Source: Arthrobacter sp. StoSoilB22
Lineage (GTDB): Bacteria > Actinomycetota > Actinomycetes > Actinomycetales > Micrococcaceae
Length of the DNA stretch: 64,000 nt
Reading direction: 5' to 3'
NCBI RefSeq assembly: GCF_019977315.1
Contig: NZ_AP024652.1
Span: forward strand, 434,001 to 498,000
The translations under genes and the position numbers were made by a program. This document shows, one piece after another, positions 1 to 8,290 of the stretch. The notes under the pieces are model-generated. The model was not told where the DNA came from, ran no database searches, and was given only the letters and a program-made list of their open reading frames with translations. Within the stretch, counting starts at the first letter, position 1; every line of letters starts with the position of its first letter.

Positions 1-526
1 TCACCACGGCCGCAACGATGACGGCGATGGAGCCAAGAAGGTCGCCCAGGACTTCAAGGTAGGCGCCGCGGACATTGAGGCTTTCCTTCTGCGCCCCTTG
101 GAGGATCAGCAAGGAAACGAGGTTGGCCACAGCACCCAAAATGGCAGCCCACAGCATGACGTCCGTTTGGATTTCCGTGGGTTCGCCGAAGCGGCGAATG
201 GCCTCGATCATGATCACCACAGCGATCACAATCAGGATCAGGGCATTGGCCAGCGCGGCCAGAACCTCAGCTCGTTGGTAGCCGTATGTTCGCTGGTCGC
301 TCGCTGGGCGCGTGGCAATCCACGCCGCCATCAGGGCGATGAACACCCCAGCGGCGTCAGAAAGCATGTGTCCGGCATCAGCCAGCAGCGCCAAGGATCC
401 GGACACGACGGCGCCAACCACCTGGATGCCCACCACCCCTAAGGTGATGGCCAGGACGGCGATAAGCCGCTTCCGGTGCTTGCCGGTTGCTGTGACTCCG
501 TGGGAGTGGTTGTGGTCGTGCCCCAT
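1..526 (-). CDS. CDF (CzcD-like) cation efflux transporter, C-terminus cut by window edge
   Basis: About 175 codons of a cation diffusion facilitator, an inner-membrane exporter of divalent metals such as zinc or cobalt in exchange for protons. The start is the ATG at 526; the protein opens with a His-rich leader ([10 protein letters not shown]) typical of the family. Several hydrophobic helices follow, and the segment [14 protein letters not shown] holds the HxxxD metal-binding pattern of helix II. The rest, including the last helices and cytoplasmic domain, lies left of the window. The gene is followed 10 bp upstream by a metallopeptidase-like gene on the same strand. Substrate metal cannot be told from the sequence. 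Confidence 0.9.
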   Translation of the reverse strand, partial: MGHDHNHSHGVTATGKHRKRLIAVLAITLGVVGIQVVGAVVSGSLALLADAGHMLSDAAGVFIALMAAWIATRPASDQRTYGYQRAEVLAALANALILIVIAVVIMIEAIRRFGEPTEIQTDVMLWAAILGAVANLVSLLILQGAQKESLNVRGAYLEVLGDLLGSIAVIVAAVV

Positions 527-536
527 GCCTACAAGG

Positions 537-1031
537 CTAGCCCCAGCCGAGTTCATGCAAGCGGTCGTCGTCTATCCCAAAATGGTGAGCTATCTCATGC
601 ACCACGGTGATGGCCACCTCATCAATAACTTCTTCGCGGGTGCTGCAAATGTTCAGGATGGGTTGGCGGAAGATCGTGATCCGGTCAGGGAGGGAGCCTG
701 CTTCCCACCAGGAATCCCGTTCGGTCAACGGAACTCCCTCGTAGAGCCCCAGCAACACGGTGCCAGGATCTTCTCCGGGTTGTGGTGTGTAGTCGTCCTC
801 GATGAAGATGGCCACATTGTCCATGGCGCTGGCCGCTTTGGGCGGGATCAGCTGCAGGGCGTCACTGACGGCTTCTTCAAAATCTTCGGCCGACATTTCG
901 TAAGGCCCTGGAACATCATCAACACGCCTGTTTTCGACGGGACTGTGCACTGCGTTCCGTTCCCGTAGCGGCGAGGAGGGGCGATCGCCGTCGGGAATGA
1001 TGGGCAGGCCGGGAGGAAGATTCGCGGGCAT
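537..1031 (-). CDS. Zincin-like metallopeptidase family protein
   Basis: 164 residues. The C-terminal end carries [20 protein letters not shown], an HExxH zinc motif with a further acidic/His region, as in the small actinobacterial metallopeptidase family (Pfam PF06262 type). An internal ATG at about residue 46 ([10 protein letters not shown]) begins the conserved domain, so the 45-residue Pro-rich leader could be shorter in reality. It ends 10 bp before the CDF gene and may be cotranscribed with it. The family has a minimal zincin fold; the substrate is unknown. Confidence 0.82.
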   Translation of the reverse strand: MPANLPPGLPIIPDGDRPSSPLRERNAVHSPVENRRVDDVPGPYEMSAEDFEEAVSDALQLIPPKAASAMDNVAIFIEDDYTPQPGEDPGTVLLGLYEGVPLTERDSWWEAGSLPDRITIFRQPILNICSTREEVIDEVAITVVHEIAHHFGIDDDRLHELGWG

Positions 1032-1122
1032 GATTCGACTTTAGTCCGCGAACGCAGCAATGGCTCCGTGTGTGATGGGAGATACTGAACTCAATCCTCT
1101 TTTCGACAGACACAGGAACCGC

Positions 1123-2046
1123 ATGACCGGCACCGCTTCCCTTGCACCTGAGCCCCTCGACGTCGTCGTAGTGGGTGAGGCCCTGATCGACATCGTCCAG
1201 TCGACGAACGGGCAGAAGGAGTACCCCGGCGGTTCGCCGGCGAATGTCTCCTATGGCCTTGGCTTGTTGGACGTGAAAACGGGCCTGCTCACAGCGATCG
1301 GTCGTGACGAGCGGGGTGACGCCATCGCTGCGCACCTGCAAAAAGCAGGTGTTGTGTTGTTGCCCGGTTCCATGTCCGCGGGCAAGACAGCGACGGCGAC
1401 AGCCAGGATAACCGCCGATGGTTCAGCAGATTACACCTTCGACATCGACTGGGCGCTGGCTCCACTCGCTTTGCCCTATGCGCCAAGAATCCTGCATACC
1501 GGTTCCATCGCCACGTTCCTGGAGCCCGGTGCAAGCGTTGTCCGGAGCCTGTTGGAACAGGCCCAGGGCGGGTGCATGGTCACGTACGACCCCAATATCC
1601 GTCCCGACCTTCTGGGAAGCCACCACGAGGCACTCTCACTGTTCGAGGAAATAGTGCCCCTGACGGACGTAGTTAAACTCAGCGGCTCCGACGCCCGGTG
1701 GCTCTACCCTGGCAAAGCGCTTGAGGACACCGCGAGCCACCTGCTGGCCCTTGGCACAGGGCTTGCTGTGGTGACCCAAGGAGTCAAGGGCTCGCTCATG
1801 GCCACCAAACACATTCAACTCAACGTTCCGGCCGTTCCGGCTACCGTGGCGGACACCATCGGCGCCGGAGACTCCTATACGGCAGCGCTCATCATGGGGC
1901 TGCTGCTGCGGGGCAGCGATGGCCTGGCGCCCACGGTGCTGGAACGGATCGGCACCATCGCCTCCATGGCTGCTTCCATTGCTGTGGGCCGGCCGGGTGC
2001 AAACCCGCCCACGCACCGCGAACTACTGATGGGAATGGCCCGCTAA
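1123..2046 (+). CDS. PfkB-family sugar kinase, probable fructokinase
   Basis: 307 residues. The N-terminus has the PfkB substrate-binding signature (VGEALIDIV, YPGGSPANVSYGLG) and the C-terminus the ATP/anion-hole signature DTIGAGDSYTAAL, with the catalytic Asp in GAGD. The start chosen is the ATG at 1123, five bases after AGGA; a longer reading to 1060 lacks a ribosome site. It is closely similar along its length to the kinase at 60566-61522, which sits beside a fructose importer, so fructose is the likely substrate. It converges on the EamA gene with overlapping stop codons. Confidence 0.9.
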   Translation: MTGTASLAPEPLDVVVVGEALIDIVQSTNGQKEYPGGSPANVSYGLGLLDVKTGLLTAIGRDERGDAIAAHLQKAGVVLLPGSMSAGKTATATARITADGSADYTFDIDWALAPLALPYAPRILHTGSIATFLEPGASVVRSLLEQAQGGCMVTYDPNIRPDLLGSHHEALSLFEEIVPLTDVVKLSGSDARWLYPGKALEDTASHLLALGTGLAVVTQGVKGSLMATKHIQLNVPAVPATVADTIGAGDSYTAALIMGLLLRGSDGLAPTVLERIGTIASMAASIAVGRPGANPPTHRELLMGMAR

Positions 2047-3005
2047 CTGCGGGGCTGGCGGGGCTGCCGGGTCTGGCGTCGCGTCAACCCGACGCCGATC
2101 AGGCAGATGACGCCGCCGATCAATCCCCAAATGGTGGGGACTTCCTGGAGTACCGCCCACGAAATCAGGATGGTGGTGCCCGGGACAAGGTAGGTGGTGG
2201 CGGCCAGCTTTCCAGCCGAGATCAGGGAAAGCGCATAAGCCCAAGTGGTGAAGGCGATGGCTGTGGGGAAGATACCCAAATACACCAGCCCCAGGGTGGC
2301 GGGAAGCGGCGCTACCTGGACTTCTGCGATCAGCTGACCCGTCCATGGCAGGCAGCAGATGGCACCTACCATGATGCCGAACCACGTCGCTTGCCCTGCG
2401 GTGAACTTCCGCAGAACGGGTTTCTGCAGGATCGCGCTCACCGAGGCGAGCACAGCGGCAAGCAAGCACAAAAGCACACCGGCCACGTCCGCCGTCGAAC
2501 GCTGTCCGGAACCCAAGGCAATCATGGCGACGCCGCAGAAGGCCACGCCGCTGCCGATCAGCAACCACCGCGGGAAGCCTTCCTTGAGGAAGATGCCGGC
2601 AAGAATCGCGATGAGGATGGGGGAGACGTTAATCAGCATGGCGCTGGTGCCGGCGTCCAGCATGTGCTCTGCGGCGTTCAGCGCCACGTTGTAGCCGCCG
2701 AACCACATCACCCCGTACGCCACGATCGGCAACCACTCGCGGCCGCTCGGCCAGACCTTCAGCGTGGGCAGCACCACGATTCCAAGCACGACGGCGGCAA
2801 CCGCCAAGCGTCCGAGCGTCAAGGAACCGGGGGAGAAGCTTGGGCCCACTGCGCGGATGCCCACAAAGGCCGAAGCCCACAGGACCACCGTAATGATGAC
2901 GGCCGCGATGCCGAGTTTGCTGATGGGTGCTCCCGGCGCGGGGGTGGTGCGCTGGGGCAGGCCCGGGGAAGGCTGGCCGGGTTCGGCCGGGGTGGTGGTT
3001 GTCAT
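2043..3005 (-). CDS. EamA/DMT-family transporter
   Basis: 320 residues with about ten hydrophobic segments arranged as two EamA repeats, the layout of drug/metabolite exporters in the cytoplasmic membrane. The first repeat starts near residue 30 (IAAVIITVVLWASAFVGIRA), the second near residue 165. A Pro-rich cytoplasmic N-terminus and a basic Arg-rich C-terminus flank them. The ATG at 3005 is the only sensible start. Substrate is not predictable; such proteins commonly export metabolites or amino acids. Confidence 0.88.
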   Translation of the reverse strand: MTTTTPAEPGQPSPGLPQRTTPAPGAPISKLGIAAVIITVVLWASAFVGIRAVGPSFSPGSLTLGRLAVAAVVLGIVVLPTLKVWPSGREWLPIVAYGVMWFGGYNVALNAAEHMLDAGTSAMLINVSPILIAILAGIFLKEGFPRWLLIGSGVAFCGVAMIALGSGQRSTADVAGVLLCLLAAVLASVSAILQKPVLRKFTAGQATWFGIMVGAICCLPWTGQLIAEVQVAPLPATLGLVYLGIFPTAIAFTTWAYALSLISAGKLAATTYLVPGTTILISWAVLQEVPTIWGLIGGVICLIGVGLTRRQTRQPRQPRS

Positions 3006-3321
3006 AGGGCAAATCTATCCGGCACGCGGCGGAGGTGGCTGGCGGTTTTCAGACACGTCAGGGCAAGATCCTGCCAATGTCGCCAGCCCGCGACCTTGCC
3101 GTACTGGCGAGGGGTGAGCTCTCGACTCTTTGGGTGCTTGGTTGAGGTGAGACGTCGCCCCTCGGTGAGCCTTCAGTTTGTGGCCCGGAACACTGCGCAG
3201 ACCTCGATTTGGGAATATCGCCATCTATGCTCTAAAGTTTTAGAGTCCAGTTCGGACGAGCGAGACACGGAAAGAACGCGTAAAGCGTCCCTTTTCTTTG
3301 CGAAATCCGAATTGAGTTCAG
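3006..3321. other. Intergenic region upstream of the tRNA cluster
   Basis: About 316 bases with no convincing gene. The only structure I see is a 16-base palindrome at 3230-3245 (CTCTAAA, GT, TTTAGAG) about 75 bases before tRNA-Glu. It must contain the tRNA promoter, but no clean -35/-10 pair stands out. Confidence 0.5.
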
Positions 3322-3394
3322 GCCCCCATCGTCTAGCGGCCTAGGACACCGCCCTTTCACGGCGGCGGCACGGGTTCGAATCCCGTTGGGGGTA
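3322..3394 (+). tRNA. tRNA-Glu (anticodon TTC)
   Basis: A full cloverleaf can be drawn: acceptor 3322-3328 with 3387-3393, anticodon stem CCGCC/GGCGG around loop CTTTCAC (anticodon 3356-3358), and T-arm ACGGG-TTCGAAT-CCCGT. The first acceptor pair is G-U. CCA is not encoded; the gene is followed by CGC. Confidence 0.95.
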
Positions 3395-3478
3395 CGCAAG
3401 GAAGTGGTAAACCGGATGAAAAAAGTCTGGTAAGCTAGAAGCCTTGAAAAAAACGCGGTAGAGATACTGCAAACGCAA

Positions 3479-3552
3479 GGCCCTGTAGCGCAGTTGGTTA
3501 GCGCGCCGCCCTGTCACGGCGGAGGTCGCGGGTTCAAGTCCCGTCAGGGTCG
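3479..3552 (+). tRNA. tRNA-Asp (anticodon GTC)
   Basis: Acceptor GGCCCTG pairs with CAGGGTC at 3545-3551; anticodon loop CTGTCAC sits in a CCGCC/GGCGG stem; the T-loop is TTCAAGT. CCA is not encoded. Lies 84 bases after tRNA-Glu and 46 before tRNA-Phe, so the three are probably one transcript. Confidence 0.95.
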
Positions 3553-3598
3553 CTCTGAGCGCCGAAGAAATTCGGTTCTCAAGGTGACATGTCACCTA

Positions 3599-3674
3599 GG
3601 CTCTGTAGCTCAGTTGGTAGAGCGTTCGACTGAAAATCGAAAGGTCACCGGATCGACGCCGGTCGGAGCCACCA
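3599..3674 (+). tRNA. tRNA-Phe (anticodon GAA), CCA encoded
   Basis: Acceptor GGCTCTG pairs with CGGAGCC at 3664-3670; anticodon loop CTGAAAA gives GAA. Discriminator A is followed by genomic CCA (3672-3674), unlike the Glu and Asp genes before it. Confidence 0.95.
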
Positions 3675-3680
3675 CTGGGA

Positions 3681-3716
3681 AGCATCAGTTCTTCGGAACT
3701 GGTGCTTTTCTTCTTT
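3681..3716 (+). terminator. Rho-independent terminator of the tRNA cluster
   Basis: An 11-base stem (AGCATCAGTTC with GAACTGGTGCT, one T-G pair) closes on a TTCG tetraloop and is followed by TTTTCTTCTTT. It starts seven bases after the tRNA-Phe CCA. Confidence 0.88.
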
Positions 3717-3894
3717 AACATGCGATGACCTTGCCGGCGCGGACGAAGACCCAATGACCTGACCTCCGTCGTTTTCTTCATTGTCACGGGTTCTCTACCG
3801 GAGGAGACTGAGGCGACGGCATCCCATCTCGGACCGCCTGCGAGGCCACCCGGCTGCGGGGCCTCACAGCGCCTTGTAGCGGCCTGGTGGATCA

Positions 3895-4683
3895 ATGAGT
3901 TCCATGACACCCATCGAAAAGGCCGCTCAGCGTTCTCGCCATCTCTTGCCCTTGCTGACTATCGCACTGATTGGATGTCTCGGCGGGTGCGAATATGAGT
4001 CCGACGACGCATCCCTGCCGTCTGCCAGTTCTCCGATGACGGAGGCTCGCACGGTCTCACCGCTGCCGGAGAGTCGCGACCCTCGCACGGTCTCATCGCT
4101 GCCGGAGAGTGGCGATATCGACGCCGGCACATATCTGGTCCCCGTCGACGGCTACAAGGAGCCTTTCGAGATCACCGTTCCAGGCGGCTGGTCTGCTCTC
4201 GACGGTAACAGCTTGGGCAAGGATGACCCGGATCACCCGGCTGCATGGGCCGTCCACCTGACCCTTGGGTCCGCGTTCTATGTGTCGCAGGACGCATGCA
4301 ACTGGAGGGGTGCCCTTGCCGATGTCGGTCCTGCGGACTGGGCCTTCACTAGGGCTATGGCGGCGCAATCGTCAACGGCAAGCACTCCTCCCGTCAAGAT
4401 CATGGTGGGCGATTACCCCGGCTTCGAGTTCGACCACTCCGTCGAGGGCGACGTGGACATCCCGGCCTGCGACAGCGGCAAGTTCTGCATCCACTCAGAA
4501 ATGATGTACCACTGCACACACTGGTACTCGACTCAGAATGAACACGAAACCTACCGGGTAGTCGACCTGAACGGCAAGCGGGCTGTCGTCGCTGTGGGCT
4601 ATGTCGACGAATCGATCAATCCGGAGCTGATAAGAGAGGCGCGCGCCGTCTTCGACTCGATCGTGTTCGGGTCATACAAGTGA
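3895..4683 (+). CDS. Uncharacterised secreted lipoprotein
   Basis: 262 residues that I do not recognise. The N-terminus is a type II signal peptide: basic start, hydrophobic core LLPLLTIALIGCL and lipobox LGGC near residue 32, so the mature protein should be lipid-anchored outside the membrane. A low-complexity linker follows, containing two copies of a 12-residue unit (TVSPLPESRDPR / TVSSLPESGD). The rest is a globular domain with several Cys residues (about five) that could form disulfides. Another ATG three codons in could be the start. It stands alone downstream of the tRNA genes, a position often used by acquired DNA, though its base composition looks ordinary. Confidence 0.75.
   Translation: MSSMTPIEKAAQRSRHLLPLLTIALIGCLGGCEYESDDASLPSASSPMTEARTVSPLPESRDPRTVSSLPESGDIDAGTYLVPVDGYKEPFEITVPGGWSALDGNSLGKDDPDHPAAWAVHLTLGSAFYVSQDACNWRGALADVGPADWAFTRAMAAQSSTASTPPVKIMVGDYPGFEFDHSVEGDVDIPACDSGKFCIHSEMMYHCTHWYSTQNEHETYRVVDLNGKRAVVAVGYVDESINPELIREARAVFDSIVFGSYK
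4051..4116 (+). repeat. 36-bp tandem duplication inside the lipoprotein gene
   Basis: Two copies beginning ACGGTCTCA at 4051 and 4087, exactly 36 bases apart and so in frame, encode the repeated TVS-LPES linker unit of the lipoprotein. Confidence 0.8.
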
Positions 4684-4826
4684 CCAGCTGATCCGATAAG
4701 CGATCCCGCCCCCGGGCTCCGACTCCTTCCCTGAACGCAACATCCTGGAGGGTATCGAGTAGGCCCTCACCTTTCAGAGCCCCGCGGTCATGTCCTTTCG
4801 CCTCGGAACCCTTTCCGAAGAAACTA

Positions 4827-4858
4827 TTGACGCTTCAGAATTCCCATGACAGCATGAT
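4827..4858 (+). promoter_or_regulatory. Possible promoter of the SIS deglycase gene
   Basis: TTGACG at 4827-4832 is a good -35 match; CATGAT at 4853-4858 is the nearest -10-like box, but the 20-base spacer is long. The operator at 4868 would then overlap the transcription start. Tentative. Confidence 0.35.
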
Positions 4859-4867
4859 GACCACATA

Positions 4868-4883
4868 TTGATACCGGTATCAA
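4868..4883. promoter_or_regulatory. LacI-type operator 1 (perfect palindrome)
   Basis: TTGATACCGGTATCAA is a perfect 16-base palindrome with the central CG usual for LacI/GalR operators. It lies 43 bases before the deglycase start. The same core recurs at 8138-8155 before the importer genes, with the LacI gene between them. Confidence 0.8.
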
Positions 4884-4926
4884 CATGTTCCAACACTCCA
4901 AAAGTTGTCGTTCGAAAGGACCATCC

Positions 4927-5928
4927 GTGCTTGGCTTCAAAGAAGAGGAATTCCTCACGCAGACCCGTAGTGCTCTGGCGCTGCAGGGGCAGATCGAATC
5001 GGTAGTCGACTCCATCCAGGAACGGCAGCTGACCAACATGTTCCTCATTGGTGCCGGCGGAACCTACGCCGCGATGCTGCCGTACGAGCACTTCATCCGA
5101 TCCCGGTCCACGTTGCCTGTCCGTGCATCCATCGGCAAAGAGCTGATGTTGGCCGAGGATCCCACGTTCGGCCCCGGCTCCGTAGCTGTCTTCGCTTCCG
5201 TCTCCGGCACCACCGAAGACGTTATCGAGGCCATCGAGTTTGCCAAGGCCAAGGGCGCCTACACCATAGGCTTCACCGGATTCGCGGATAGCCCGTTTGC
5301 TAAAGCCCTCGACGTTGCCTTGGTTACCGAACCTAAAACCTGGCCCTTTGATATCCCCATGATTCTCTTGAGCACCCGCCTCCTTGCTGCTCGCGGCGAA
5401 TTTGAGGGGTACGAAGAACTGGCGGCCGAGCTGCAAACCGTCCCCGAGAGCCTGGTGGGCGTCGCCCGGCAAGCAGAATCAGTGGCAGAAGCCTTTGCGG
5501 AGAAGAACAAAGACGCTGACTATCACTTCCTGGTGGGCACCGGAAACCTGTGGGGCCTCACCTACCTCTACTCCATGTGCATCCTGGAAGAAATGCAGTG
5601 GCTCCGGACCACCCGCGTGCACGGTGCTGAGTTCTTCCACGGCTCCTTGGAACTCATCGAAGAAGACACCAGCCTCATGCTGCTGGTGGGTGAGGACGAG
5701 ACGCGTCCACTGATGGACCGCGTTGCCAAATTCGCCGAAAACTACAACAAGAACACCACCTTGCTGGACAGCAAGGACTACGATCTGCCGGGCGTCAGCC
5801 CCCGTTTCCGTGCGCTCCTGTCCCCGTTGGTTCTGGATACCGTCCTGGACAGGTTCAGCAAGCACCTCGAACGCGTCCGAAACCACTCCTTGGATCTGCG
5901 CCGCTACTACCGAGTGGTGGAGTACTGA
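4927..5928 (+). CDS. SIS-domain sugar-phosphate deglycase, FrlB-like
   Basis: 333 residues. It resembles FrlB, the enzyme that splits fructoselysine 6-phosphate into glucose 6-phosphate and lysine. Two SIS folds are visible: the first around IGAGGTYAA and SVSGTTEDVIEA, the second around residue 190 onward. GAEFFHGSLELIEE matches the GEFRHGPLEIVE segment of E. coli FrlB, whose Glu and His are catalytic, and the C-terminus LRRYYRVVEY matches FrlB's DERRYYGGLVEY. I chose GTG 4927, six bases after AAAGGA, rather than ATG 4885. The next gene is a FrlD-like kinase 84 bases on, so the pair should phosphorylate and then deglycate an Amadori compound. The amino-acid part is unknown. Confidence 0.82.
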   Translation: MLGFKEEEFLTQTRSALALQGQIESVVDSIQERQLTNMFLIGAGGTYAAMLPYEHFIRSRSTLPVRASIGKELMLAEDPTFGPGSVAVFASVSGTTEDVIEAIEFAKAKGAYTIGFTGFADSPFAKALDVALVTEPKTWPFDIPMILLSTRLLAARGEFEGYEELAAELQTVPESLVGVARQAESVAEAFAEKNKDADYHFLVGTGNLWGLTYLYSMCILEEMQWLRTTRVHGAEFFHGSLELIEEDTSLMLLVGEDETRPLMDRVAKFAENYNKNTTLLDSKDYDLPGVSPRFRALLSPLVLDTVLDRFSKHLERVRNHSLDLRRYYRVVEY

Positions 5929-6012
5929 CCGTTCGCCGCACCCCGAAAGGGTAGGATCGCCACGCTGCGGGCCCGGCTCTGTCCGGGCCCGCAGATTCGA
6001 GACAGGAAGAGC

Positions 6013-6903
6013 ATGAAAGTAATCGGATTCGGGGACAACATTGTGGACCGTTTTCTCGACCGCAAAGTGATGTACCCCGGGGGAAACTGCGTTAACGTCG
6101 CGGTATTTGCCCATCGGTTGGGCATCGAGTCCGCCTATCTGGGCGTTTTCGGCTCCGATCCCTTGGGTGCTTTTGTCCGGAACGCCATCGATTCGGAGGG
6201 TGTTGATACCAGCAAGTGCATCATCCGTGACGGCCTCAATGGCGTCACTGAAATCAAGGTAGTGGACGGCGACCGTATCTTCCTGGGATGGAATGAAGGG
6301 GGCGTCACCACAAGTGATCCCTTCATGCTTGACGTTGAACACCTCAGGTACTTGGCCTCCGCCGATCTGGTGCATTCGAGCGTCTATTCCGCGTCGGAGA
6401 CCCAGTTACCGGCGGTCCGCAGCACTGGTGCCTTAGTCAGTTTCGACTACTCGTCGGAGCCGGAACGTCGATCAGACTCCTATCTGGAACTAACGGCGCC
6501 CTACGTGGACCTGGCCCTTTTGTCGTGCGGAAACATGACTGTTGCCGCCGTCGAGCATGACCTCAGGCGAGTACATTCAGCGGGCGTTCCGCTCGCGGTG
6601 GGGACGCGCGGGCCGTCAGGGGCAATGATGTACGACGGCGAACGCTTCCTCACGCAGGCAGCGGCACCTACTGATCCACGCCGGTTTGCGGACACGATGG
6701 GTTGCGGTGATGCTTTTCTGGCCGGACTCGTGGTCAGTTTGCTTGGCTCCGGTTGGAGCCGAACGTACCGGCCGCCGGCAGACGATTTACAGAGAGCGTT
6801 GGCCCGAGGAGCTGAGCATGCCGCGGCGCAGTGTTATGTGGAGGGCGCGTTCGGTTACGGCCGGGCCGTCGAGGTAGCAACTAGTCGTAGAGGGAGCAAC
6901 TAG
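6013..6903 (+). CDS. PfkB-family kinase, FrlD-like (fructosamine 6-kinase)
   Basis: 296 residues. GDNIVDRFL at the start, YPGGNCVNVAVFA for the substrate lid, and DTMGCGDAFLAGL for the ATP/catalytic site. The lid and the opening resemble E. coli FrlD (GDNCVDIY, SGGNAVNVAVY) more than the fructokinases elsewhere in this window. Cys replaces the usual Ala in GAGD. RBS AGGAAG precedes ATG 6013. It probably phosphorylates the sugar carbon 6 of a fructosyl-amino acid taken up by the importer downstream, making the substrate of the SIS enzyme. Confidence 0.8.
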   Translation: MKVIGFGDNIVDRFLDRKVMYPGGNCVNVAVFAHRLGIESAYLGVFGSDPLGAFVRNAIDSEGVDTSKCIIRDGLNGVTEIKVVDGDRIFLGWNEGGVTTSDPFMLDVEHLRYLASADLVHSSVYSASETQLPAVRSTGALVSFDYSSEPERRSDSYLELTAPYVDLALLSCGNMTVAAVEHDLRRVHSAGVPLAVGTRGPSGAMMYDGERFLTQAAAPTDPRRFADTMGCGDAFLAGLVVSLLGSGWSRTYRPPADDLQRALARGAEHAAAQCYVEGAFGYGRAVEVATSRRGSN

Positions 6904-6970
6904 GATCTGATGCAGGGACAAATCAACGGACGGAACTGCGGGCGCGGATTCCACAACTGAAGGGGGCCGG

Positions 6971-8080
6971 ATGGCGACGGATCATCAGAACCACCCGGCT
7001 GCCCCCACCATTACCGAAGTAGCAGCAGCTGCTGGAGTGGGACGGGCAACGGTGGCTCGAACCCTCGGAAACTATGGATCGGTCAGTGAAGCCACCCGCG
7101 CCAAGGTGATGCGGGCGGCCGAAAAGCTGGGTTATCAGCCGAACACTCTGGCGCGCAGCATGACCACGGGAGTCACCAAAACCCTTGGGATTGTGCTGGC
7201 GGATGTGGCCAACCCGTTCTTCTCAGGCGTGCTCAAGGGCATCTCGGAAACAGCCAAAATGGCTGGCTACGACGCCATCATCCTGAGCACTGACGAGAAG
7301 CTTGAGCTGGAGCGCGACGCCATCGCAGTCCTGCTGGCAAAGCAAGTGGACGGCCTGGTGGTGGCGTCTGCTGCAGGTCGAAGCGATGACGTTTCACATC
7401 TATCCAATGCCATTCATCGCGGGACTCCTGTAGTCCTCATAGACCGTTTGGTGGACAAGCTGGAGACGGATTCGGTGGTGATCGACAACCGGGAGGCTGC
7501 ACGGTCTGCCGTTGCATCGCTTATACAGAATGGTCACCGGCGGATAGCGTTCGCATGGGGGCCCGTCACCCTCAGTCCGGCGACGGACCTGAAGCAGATG
7601 CATAGCATCCTGGATGAAGCGCTGTGGAGTGATGGTGAGCGGCTGAGGGGTTATCTCGATGCCTTGGAAGAGGCAGGAATTCCTTTCGACACCGCGCTCA
7701 TCACCCACGTTCTCAAGAATGAGGGCCAGGCGACGCGGGCTGTTAGCGGAATGTTGGCCCTCGCGGATCCGCCCACTGCCATTTTCACTACCGAAACCGA
7801 AGCGACGGTGGGGGCTCTTCATTCTTTGCGTGCCAAAAACCTGCGTGTACTGAAGGATGTCTCCCTCATCGGCTTTGATGACAGCCCTTGGGCGGCCGTC
7901 ATGGACCCTCCGTTGACTATGATCCAGCAGCCCATGCGCCAGATGGGCATTGTCGCCTCCCAGCAGCTCATCGCAAGGATCGACGGCGACACTTCTGAAC
8001 CGAAGAAGCACGTTCTGCCCTCGCAGCTCGTGGCCCGTTCATCAGACGGCCCTGTGCGCGCTGCTCGCGGCGACTCGTAA
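6971..8080 (+). CDS. LacI-family repressor of the Amadori-product locus
   Basis: 369 residues. N-terminal helix-turn-helix (TITEVAAAAGVGRATVARTLG), the hinge helix LARSMTTG, then a periplasmic-binding-like effector domain with GIVLADVANPFFSG and DVSLIGFDD. It lies between the kinase and the importer, flanked by two palindromic sites (4868 and 8138) that it most likely binds. Residues around 210-225 (HSILDEALWSDGE) look like an insertion relative to typical LacI members. The effector is presumably the sugar-amine or its phosphate. Confidence 0.9.
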   Translation: MATDHQNHPAAPTITEVAAAAGVGRATVARTLGNYGSVSEATRAKVMRAAEKLGYQPNTLARSMTTGVTKTLGIVLADVANPFFSGVLKGISETAKMAGYDAIILSTDEKLELERDAIAVLLAKQVDGLVVASAAGRSDDVSHLSNAIHRGTPVVLIDRLVDKLETDSVVIDNREAARSAVASLIQNGHRRIAFAWGPVTLSPATDLKQMHSILDEALWSDGERLRGYLDALEEAGIPFDTALITHVLKNEGQATRAVSGMLALADPPTAIFTTETEATVGALHSLRAKNLRVLKDVSLIGFDDSPWAAVMDPPLTMIQQPMRQMGIVASQQLIARIDGDTSEPKKHVLPSQLVARSSDGPVRAARGDS

Positions 8081-8137
8081 ATTCGCTCCCTTAATTTCCG
8101 TTAGGTCTCTTCCACGCTGAGCCAAATCATGATTCAC

Positions 8138-8155
8138 TGTGGTACCGGTATCACA
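8138..8155. promoter_or_regulatory. LacI-type operator 2
   Basis: TGTGGTACCGGTATCACA is an 18-base palindrome with one mismatched pair, sharing the core GRTACCGGTATC with operator 1. It is 135 bases before the solute-binding protein gene and 57 bases after the repressor gene. Confidence 0.78.
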
Positions 8156-8290
8156 AGTTCCAACCTCCCTGTTCCAACTCAGGACTTACCCCTTCAGCCC
8201 GTCAGCGGTGAAGTGCACCCCCAACGGCGGGCGTGACTTCCCACTCCCGTAGGGGACACGGCTGAATCGGCCCTTCTACCGAAAGAAGAA

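Noticed and set aside
3230..3245. Palindrome as a terminator
   Set aside because: Only two bases separate the arms and no T-run follows; an operator or chance palindrome is more likely.
2391..3344. 317-codon open frame on the plus strand
   Set aside because: It is antisense to the EamA transporter and runs into noncoding DNA and the tRNA-Glu gene; no family features.
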